DNA of 64,000 nucleotides, from positions 186,001 to 250,000 of the forward strand of contig NZ_BDBK01000017.1 of NCBI RefSeq assembly GCF_001612945.1. The letters run 5' to 3'. This document shows positions 58,441 through 64,000 of this stretch, piece after piece. The notes beneath the pieces were generated by a model. The model was not told the DNA's origin, did no database searches, and saw only the letters and a program-made list of their open reading frames with translations. This stretch comes from Nocardia inohanensis NBRC 100128 (GTDB taxonomy: Bacteria; Actinomycetota; Actinomycetes; Mycobacteriales; Mycobacteriaceae). The number at the start of each line of letters is the position of its first letter. The stretch's first letter is position 1. A program made the position numbers and the translations under genes.

Positions 58441-60339
58441 ATGAGCGAACTCTTGTCCACAGCCGAATCATCCGTGGTGGTTCCGGACACCCGCTTCGAT
58501 ATCGGCCCGGTGCGGTATCCGAAGTTGTTCGCGCGCAATACGGTTCCGATCCGGATGTCGGACGGGGTGATGCTCTCGGCCGATATCCTGCGGCCGGGCG
58601 ACGCGGACGGAGCGACAGATGAGCCGCTGCCCGCCATCGTGAACTTCACGCCCTACAACAAGATGTTCAATCGCCATGGGATGCGGGCGAATTCGACGCT
58701 GCGACGGCTGGCGGGACGGGTGCGGGCCTCGGATCGCAGCCGGATGACCGCGCGGGATGTACTGCGGACCCCCGCGGGCGGCGTGCTGGAGCCGTTCGCC
58801 ATCAACCGGACGGCCGTCGCACGCGGCTACGTCGGGCTGATGGTGGATGTGCGAGGCACCGGAAGCTCCACCGGCGCTTGGGATTTCTTCAGCCCGCGCG
58901 AGCAGCAGGACTATGTGGAGGTACTGCGCTGGGTGCGCGAACAGCCCTGGTGCAATGGGGATCTGGCGGTGACCGGCCTGTCCTACGGGGCGATCGCGGC
59001 CCTGCACAGCGCGGCGCAGCGGCCCGCGGGCCTGCGGGCGGTCTTCGCCGTCGAGGCGGGTGAGGACCCGCCGCGCGAGCTGGGGCTGACCGGTGGCGTG
59101 CCGACGCCGGGCCTGCTGCTGTGGATTCTGGGAGTCGATGGCGGCAAATGGTTTCCGGCCTGGCCGGGCCTGCTGCGCGAGGGCTTGGCCGGTGAGTTCC
59201 TGCGCGAGCGCCTGACCAAGCGGTCGGGGTGGGCGCGGCGGGCGGTGCGGCTGGCGTTCAACGACCACCCGGACGCCTACCTCAATCAAATGTGGGCCGA
59301 GAAGCTGCCCCGGCTGGAAGACATCGAGACGCCCACCTGGATCCACGGCGGCTGGCACGACGTCTACAACCGCTCCAATTTCCGTATGTACGACCGTATT
59401 CCGGTGCCCGGCGGCCCGAAGCAGGTGCTGGTCGACGACTCCTATCACCTCACCCCGGGCGCCGGCTTCGGTGATCCGGGCAATCCGCAGGCCATCGACG
59501 AACTCCAGTGCGCGTTCTTCGACCGCTGGGTCAAGGGCATCGACAACGGCATCGACCGCTACGGCCCGATCACGGTGCGCCGTCAGGGCGACGGCCGCTG
59601 GATTCAGCGCGACCGTTACCCCGATGCCGCCGGTGCGGTCCGCAGGCTGTACCTGACCGGCGACCGCACGGGCACCGCCCCGCACGCCGCCGTCGACGCG
59701 GGCCTGTCCCCGCGGGCCGACGAGGTGGAGACCCGCCTACCGGTGCCCGGCGGCCGCGTCAGTGCCGCCTCGAACAACAGCGCAGTGATGAGCATGGGCG
59801 TGACGCTATTGCTCGGCCGCGCGCACGGCAATGACGAACGCCGCAGCGAGGCAACGGCTGTCACGTTCACCTCCGAACCCTTCGAAGGCGGCCTGACCCT
59901 CACCGGCCCGATGAACCTGCACCTGCACGCCGTGGCCGACGGCACCGACGCCTTCTGGTCGGTGACGGTCTGCGATGTCCACCCCGATGGCACCTCGGTC
60001 GCCCTGACCCGCGGTGCGCTGCTCTCCTCGCACCGTTACACCGAGGAGGAGACCAGCTACCGCGTGGGCGGCGAACTCCTGTTCCCGATCCATCCGCTCA
60101 CCGCGGACACCATCGAGCCGGTGATCCCCGGCGAACCCTTCGATCTGGATATCGAGATCAACCCCACCGAGGCCCGGCTCCGCACCGGTCATCGTCTGCG
60201 AATCGCGGTGAGCCGCACCAGCTTCCCGCGCCATATGATCCCGCGCTGGAAGAAGCGCGAGATCACCGGTCAGGCCATCCTCATCGACCCGGAGCACCCG
60301 GCCTACCTCAGTTTCCAAGCCGTCGTATCGGCCGATTGA
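58441..60339 (+). CDS. CocE/NonD-family hydrolase (X-Pro dipeptidyl-peptidase type)
   Basis: A 632-residue alpha/beta hydrolase. PIRMSDGVMLSADILRPGDA and VARGYVGLMVDVRGTGSSTG are the start of the family fold, and LAVTGLSYGAIAALHSAAQR has the Ser nucleophile (GLSYG). The middle has DSYHLTPGAGFGDPGNPQAI, and the C-terminal jelly-roll domain ends IAVSRTSFPRHMIPRWKKRE. Family members hydrolyse acyl esters or amides, such as cocaine esterase or peptidases. No signal peptide is visible. The ATG at 58441 follows GAGGACTCGTG. Confidence 0.88.
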   Translation: MSELLSTAESSVVVPDTRFDIGPVRYPKLFARNTVPIRMSDGVMLSADILRPGDADGATDEPLPAIVNFTPYNKMFNRHGMRANSTLRRLAGRVRASDRSRMTARDVLRTPAGGVLEPFAINRTAVARGYVGLMVDVRGTGSSTGAWDFFSPREQQDYVEVLRWVREQPWCNGDLAVTGLSYGAIAALHSAAQRPAGLRAVFAVEAGEDPPRELGLTGGVPTPGLLLWILGVDGGKWFPAWPGLLREGLAGEFLRERLTKRSGWARRAVRLAFNDHPDAYLNQMWAEKLPRLEDIETPTWIHGGWHDVYNRSNFRMYDRIPVPGGPKQVLVDDSYHLTPGAGFGDPGNPQAIDELQCAFFDRWVKGIDNGIDRYGPITVRRQGDGRWIQRDRYPDAAGAVRRLYLTGDRTGTAPHAAVDAGLSPRADEVETRLPVPGGRVSAASNNSAVMSMGVTLLLGRAHGNDERRSEATAVTFTSEPFEGGLTLTGPMNLHLHAVADGTDAFWSVTVCDVHPDGTSVALTRGALLSSHRYTEEETSYRVGGELLFPIHPLTADTIEPVIPGEPFDLDIEINPTEARLRTGHRLRIAVSRTSFPRHMIPRWKKREITGQAILIDPEHPAYLSFQAVVSAD

Positions 60340-60454
60340 GGCCCTCTCACCTTCGAGATACGGCAACCGCTTCCGCGTACCGGGTGCTGACCTCTATCGT
60401 CGGTGGGAACGAATCCGTCTATCGCCGTTGGACACCGGAAGGTATGGGTGACAG

Positions 60455-61258
60455 GTGAATATCGACGCCATGCGCGCTCGGCAATCGCGGCCGAGCGTTG
60501 CTCGTACGTACAGCTACATCCTCGGCGGCCGCGACAATTACGGCCCCGACAAGGATCTCGGCGATTCCTTCAAAGCGGATCTGCCCGGTTCCGAACAGCT
60601 GGCGATCACGAACCGGGCGGCCGTACTGCGGGCCGTGCGGACCGCCACGGCGGCGGGAGTGCGGCAGGTGATCGATATGGGCTGTGGATTGCCCGCCGAG
60701 CCGAATGTGCACGAGATCGCGCGGCGGCAGCAACCCGACGCGCGGATCGTCTACGTCGACAACGATCCGTTCGTGGCCCCGCACGGCCGCGCCCTGCTGG
60801 CGGTCGACGACGGGATCGCCATGCTGGAAGCCGATGTGCGGGAGCCGCGGCGGATCTTCGATCATCCGGATGTGCAGCGCCTCATCGACTTCGACCAACC
60901 GGTCGCCTTGCTCTTCAGCGCGGTGCTGAGCTTCGTGGAGGACGAGCACGATCCGGTGGGCGTGGTGCGCTTCTGGACGGATCGGATCGCCTCCGGCAGC
61001 TTCGTCTACCTCTCGCACTTCCGGCCCGGGCAAACCCGGGAGGCCGCCGCGACCGAGCGAAAGATCTTGGACGCCTTCGGCGGTCGCTTCCGCTCCGACG
61101 CGGCCATCCTCGCCCTCTTCGACGGCCTGGAGTTGCTCGACGACGGCCTGCTGCCCTGCCGGCAATGGCACCCCGACGCCGATATGCCCACCCTCGAACA
61201 GAAGGAACTGACCAGCTGGGAGGAGCTGATCGTCGCGGCGATGGCCCGCAAAGCCTGA
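60455..61258 (+). CDS. SAM-dependent methyltransferase, DUF574 family
   Basis: A 267-residue protein. ARTYSYILGGRDNYGPDKDL is the family start, VRQVIDMGCGLPAEPNVHEI contains the Gly loop, and VYVDNDPFVAPHGRALLAVD the acidic SAM contact. These actinobacterial proteins are abundant but have unknown substrates. It starts with GTG. It is convergent with the secreted Cys-rich protein gene. Confidence 0.88.
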   Translation: MNIDAMRARQSRPSVARTYSYILGGRDNYGPDKDLGDSFKADLPGSEQLAITNRAAVLRAVRTATAAGVRQVIDMGCGLPAEPNVHEIARRQQPDARIVYVDNDPFVAPHGRALLAVDDGIAMLEADVREPRRIFDHPDVQRLIDFDQPVALLFSAVLSFVEDEHDPVGVVRFWTDRIASGSFVYLSHFRPGQTREAAATERKILDAFGGRFRSDAAILALFDGLELLDDGLLPCRQWHPDADMPTLEQKELTSWEELIVAAMARKA

Positions 61259-61260
61259 CG

Positions 61261-61851
61261 CTACTTGTAGCAGGCCCAATTCTCGTCGACCTTGCGCGGT
61301 TGCACGTCACGCAACTGGTACTGCCAGATGCACGCGATCCGCATATCGATCGGGGCTTGGCAGACCCAGGTCTTCTTGTCCCCGAGGTTGACCACCGCCG
61401 GCCGCACCTCGTTACTCGTCGGAAAGCTCTCCCGGCAGTAACCCGGCATATCTTTGATCCCGCCGACGGGCTCGTTCTCCGATTTGTAGCAAACGCCGCT
61501 GTAGGGATCGTCCCGTGAGAACCGCAGCTGCATCCCGGTCTGCTTGTACTGCCAGTTGCACGCCTGATCGAGGTTGATCTCGGATATGCACAACAACCCG
61601 TTCACCCCGGTGAACCCGTACGAAATACAGTGCTGCGCAAGATCGAGCCCGCCGACATAGGTCGAGGCGACCGGCTTCTCCGCCCGCTCGTCATACCGCT
61701 GCCCACCCACGAACCCGATGATCAACAGCACCACGGTCGCCGCAACGGATCCGATGATTATCCAAGCCCGCTTCGGAATCTTCTTCAGCAACGGAACGAC
61801 ATGGGTGGATATCGGGTCGATGAATGGCGACAAGAAGCTGAGATCTGGCAT
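61261..61851 (-). CDS. Membrane-anchored Cys-rich extracytoplasmic protein
   Basis: A 196-residue protein. Residues about 28-48 (RAWIIIGSVAATVVLLIIGF) form one membrane helix. The outer part has about eight Cys (HCISY, LLCIS, QACNW, VCYKS, YCRES, VCQAP, IACIW, ACYK), enough for four disulfides. Two repeats of the pattern AC-x-WQY suggest an internal duplication. I do not recognise the family; a surface or envelope role is inferred. Close to the UdgX start on the other strand. Confidence 0.6.
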   Translation of the reverse strand: MPDLSFLSPFIDPISTHVVPLLKKIPKRAWIIIGSVAATVVLLIIGFVGGQRYDERAEKPVASTYVGGLDLAQHCISYGFTGVNGLLCISEINLDQACNWQYKQTGMQLRFSRDDPYSGVCYKSENEPVGGIKDMPGYCRESFPTSNEVRPAVVNLGDKKTWVCQAPIDMRIACIWQYQLRDVQPRKVDENWACYK

Positions 61852-62033
61852 CGCGCCCCCGGCTCGAAAACCCCAGAATATCAACGAAACTCGCCGCCGA
61901 CCTGGGTTTCCGGCACTGCCGCGGCGGTCGCGGGATGACCGGCTCACCGCGACCGGCGGTAGCCTGGATGGGGAATACCGTGCCGCGCCTCGATCTCGAC
62001 AGCGATGAATCCATCGGTCGGAAGGAGTATGCG

Positions 62034-62639
62034 ATGACGGCGGCGGATTATGTCCCGGAGGGGGCGGACCTGGCCGAATTACGGCAGGCCGCGTGCGGAT
62101 GCCATGGGTGCGAGTTGTATCGGCATGCCACGCAGACCGTTTTCGGGGAGGGGCCCGAGGACGCACGGCTGGTGCTGGTCGGGGAGCAGCCGGGGGATCG
62201 GGAGGATGTGGCGGGGCATCCGTTCGTGGGGCCGTCGGGGCGGTTGCTGGATCGGGCGCTCGCGGATGCCGGTATCGAGCGGGACAGCGTGTACATCACC
62301 AATGCGGTGAAGCACTTCAAGTTCAGCGAGCGGGGGAAACGGCGCATTCACCAGAAGCCGGGGCGGACCGAAATCGTCGCCTGCACACCGTGGTTGACGG
62401 CCGAACTGGACGATATCCATCCGGAGGTGGTGGTCTGCCTGGGTGCGGTGGCCGCACAATCCCTGCTGGGCAAGGACTTCCGCATCACCCGTCAGCGCGG
62501 GACGGTGCTGGAGCTGCCCGATTTCCGGGCCGTCGCGACCGTGCATCCCTCGGCGGTCCTGCGCGACCCCGATCGCGACGCGGCATACCGCGGGTTCGTG
62601 GCCGATCTGCGCGTCGTGTCGGGGCTGCTGCGGGACTGA
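62034..62639 (+). CDS. udgX: UdgX-type uracil-DNA glycosylase
   Basis: A 201-residue protein. QAACGCHGCELYRHATQTVF has the [4Fe-4S] Cys residues, LVLVGEQPGDREDVAGHPFV the GEQPGD motif, and FKFSERGKRRIHQKPGRTEI the KRRIH loop whose His forms a covalent bond with the abasic sugar. It is a DNA-repair enzyme that binds uracil in DNA irreversibly. ATG 62034 is used; GGAAGGAG lies before it. The UdgX group is known from mycobacteria and relatives. Confidence 0.93.
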   Translation: MTAADYVPEGADLAELRQAACGCHGCELYRHATQTVFGEGPEDARLVLVGEQPGDREDVAGHPFVGPSGRLLDRALADAGIERDSVYITNAVKHFKFSERGKRRIHQKPGRTEIVACTPWLTAELDDIHPEVVVCLGAVAAQSLLGKDFRITRQRGTVLELPDFRAVATVHPSAVLRDPDRDAAYRGFVADLRVVSGLLRD

Positions 62640-62672
62640 CCGAGCCGCATCGAAAAGCCTGAGCGGGAACCG

Positions 62673-62966
62673 CTAGGGAGCGGCGGGACCCTGCGGCCCG
62701 ACGACGAAGGTCGCGTTGCCCGTCGCGTCCAGGCCGGTGTCGAGGATCTTGTCCTCGAAGAAGGCGGCCGATTCCGGGTCGAGGAAGATCCGCGCCCCCT
62801 CGGCGGTGAACACATCGTCCTGCTCGGCCGGCCCGGTGGTGACCGCGAGCTGGAAGGTCTGGGCCTTGTCCTCGGTCGAGATTCGCAAGCCGCAATCGTC
62901 CGGCACGCCTTCGCCGGAGGTGATGTCGCGGACCGCCTCGGCGGCGGTGGGAGTGAGCATCATCAT
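62673..62966 (-). CDS. HesB/IscA-like protein lacking the usual Cys set
   Basis: A 97-residue protein beginning MMMLTPTAAEAVRDITSGEG. AEGARIFLDPESAAFFEDKI is the HesB-type core. The three conserved Cys of true IscA proteins are missing; only one Cys (DDCGL) is present. It is not expected to bind an Fe-S cluster in the usual way. Three ATG codons in a row mark the start, with GAGGT upstream. Role unknown. Confidence 0.75.
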   Translation of the reverse strand: MMMLTPTAAEAVRDITSGEGVPDDCGLRISTEDKAQTFQLAVTTGPAEQDDVFTAEGARIFLDPESAAFFEDKILDTGLDATGNATFVVGPQGPAAP

Positions 62967-63099
62967 GAGTCTGGACCTCTTCCGCTGTCGGTGACACCGG
63001 CGCGACGCACCGGCCGTCACCCGAGTAGCCAGCGAAAGTGGCCTGAAACAAGGCAGGCGAATCCGGCACGTCAGCGCGCCGCGCCGCGGCGGCACGCGA

Positions 63100-63130
63100 A
63101 AGGCCCCGGCAGTCGAACCGCCGGGGCCTT
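63100..63130 (-). terminator. Terminator after tRNA-Lys copy 1
   Basis: Perfect 11-bp stem AAGGCCCCGGC/GCCGGGGCCTT with a 9-base loop, immediately beyond the tRNA 3' end on the minus strand, which ends in GGCCTTTCG. Confidence 0.8.
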
Positions 63131-63137
63131 CATACTG

Positions 63138-63210
<73 letters not shown>

Positions 63211-63255
63211 TGGGTGGTGCTTCGCGGGCGGCGGTGGGGCTGCCCGCGATGGACA

Positions 63256-63285
63256 AACGCCCCGGCGATGCTCTGCCGAGGCGTT
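63256..63285 (-). terminator. Terminator after tRNA-Lys copy 2
   Basis: Stem AACGCCCCGGC/GCCGAGGCGTT with one mismatch. It lies between the two tRNA genes, so each copy has its own end signal. Confidence 0.65.
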
Positions 63286-63292
63286 CGTTTTG

Positions 63293-63365
<73 letters not shown>

Positions 63366-63693
63366 GTGATGCTTCGCCGGCCGCCGTATCGTCGGTCTGC
63401 GGTGCGGAAGAAAGATTAACAGGCGGGGACGAGGAAAGTGAAATCGGCTGGTTGGGGGGTGTTTTGCCGGGATGGACGGAATTCGTTGACGGTGTTAACG
63501 CGGGCGGGGGCGCGAGGGATGTAGGGGTGAGCCCTGCGGGGGCGGACGCTTGGTCGTTGGTCGGGGCTTGGTCCTGGCAGAATGTTCCGAGCGTGGTCTC
63601 GACCGATTCCGCAGGCGTGGCTGGTCGAGCAGGCGTGGTCGGGGCCGGGTCCCGGAGGCCGACTGCGCACCGAGACGTGAAGTGGGGTTGCAA
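63366..63693. promoter_or_regulatory. Upstream region of the Ig-like L,D-transpeptidase
   Basis: 328 bp with no gene. TTGGTC occurs three times at 63550, 63557 and 63568. A 10-base direct repeat, GCAGGCGTGG, lies at 63611-63620 and 63629-63638. A possible -10 CAGAAT is near 63578. These are candidates for the promoter of the lipoprotein and the tRNA genes; none is certain. Confidence 0.3.
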
Positions 63694-64000
63694 ATGATCG
63701 AAGGTCAGGGCCGGCGCCGGTCGAGGAAGTTGCTCGCGGCCGTGGCGGTGTTGTCCGTATCAATGCTGGCGGTGGCCGGTTGCTCGGGGGGATCGTCGAA
63801 GGATTCCTCCGCTGTCGCAATCGATTCCAATCCGCTCAGCGAATTGGTGAAGCCGAAGCTGGTGGCTCCGGTCAAGGATGGCCAGAAGGGCGTCTCGCCC
63901 GGCGATCCGCTGGTGTTGAAGGTGGAGGACGGCAAGCTCACCAATGTGACGCTGACCAATCCCGAGGGCAAGCCGGTGGCGGGGGAGCTCGCGCCGGACG
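63694..64000 (+). CDS. Lipoprotein L,D-transpeptidase with Ig-like domain, partial (cut by window end)
   Basis: Only the first 102 residues are visible. The lipoprotein signal peptide begins IEGQGRRRSRKLLAAVAVLS and ends in the lipobox AVAGC (Cys near residue 30). The following VSPGDPLVLKVEDGKLTNVT and LTNPEGKPVAGELAPD fit the Ig-like domain of mycobacterial Ldt proteins (LppS, LdtMt2 type). The YkuD catalytic domain must lie beyond the window. It would make 3-3 cross-links in peptidoglycan. Confidence 0.75.
   Translation, partial: MIEGQGRRRSRKLLAAVAVLSVSMLAVAGCSGGSSKDSSAVAIDSNPLSELVKPKLVAPVKDGQKGVSPGDPLVLKVEDGKLTNVTLTNPEGKPVAGELAPD

Noticed and set aside
63366..63693. Phage or island attachment site next to tRNA-Lys
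   Set aside because: No integrase gene, and the only long direct repeat is the duplicated tRNA itself.

Overview
This is a high-GC actinobacterial chromosome segment. The gene set points to a mycolic-acid producer, most likely Nocardia or a close relative. The main clues are a single-chain type I fatty acid synthase next to acpS, an antigen-85-like mycolyltransferase, L,D-transpeptidases, a KstR-type operator in front of a ketosteroid-dehydrogenase-like gene, UdgX, an Lcp-type oxygenase, and many GTG starts. No species name can be proven from the sequence alone. No IS element, prophage, integrase or CRISPR array was seen.

Layout. (1) 1-2187: a cut-off isochorismatase-type hydrolase, a YciI/muconolactone-isomerase-like protein, a divergent HxlR regulator, a small Cys protein and two coupled 4HBT thioesterases. 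(2) 2190-12412: a divergent amino-sugar locus. The minus strand carries agaS-like SIS protein, ROK kinase, nagA-like deacetylase, PfkB kinase and class II aldolase. The plus strand carries an ABC sugar importer without ATPase, a DeoR regulator and a Gfo/Idh dehydrogenase. Together these fit an N-acetylgalactosamine (tagatose-phosphate) route. (3) 12416-16528: GlxA-type regulator with divergent isochorismatase, a TerD-AIM24 fusion, an NTF2-like protein and an L,D-transpeptidase. (4) 16720-21539: two related AraC regulators flank a KstD-like flavoprotein with a KstR-type operator and a class I terpene synthase. (5) 21677-40768: mixed accessory and envelope genes (MBL hydrolase, HExxH protein, stand-alone LigD-type primase-polymerase, Ag85-like esterase, secreted proteins, YfhO-like membrane protein, MarR plus Lcp-like oxygenase, STAS regulator, FMN glutamate-synthase-like protein, YrdB protein with two operator-like palindromes, spermidine-synthase-like protein, ECF sigma factor, MFS exporter), then tRNA-Leu. 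(6) 40940-51975: fas promoter with three related palindromes, the 9.3-kb fas gene, a strong terminator, an operator-like palindrome, acpS and a convergent TetR gene. (7) 52231-64000: a membrane protein with an actin/Hsp70-like domain behind a hairpin-rich leader, Bcp peroxiredoxin, DUF3618 protein, a hairpin-rich non-coding stretch, an excalibur protein, MarR, crotonase, GNAT, CocE-type hydrolase, DUF574 methyltransferase, UdgX, a HesB-like protein, two identical tRNA-Lys genes and the start of an Ig-like L,D-transpeptidase lipoprotein.

The best candidates for new biology are the GalNAc-type locus, the AraC-flanked KstD/terpene synthase island, the triple operator array in front of fas, and the ASKHA-like membrane protein with its structured leader. 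All functions are inferred from motifs and context; no database search was possible.
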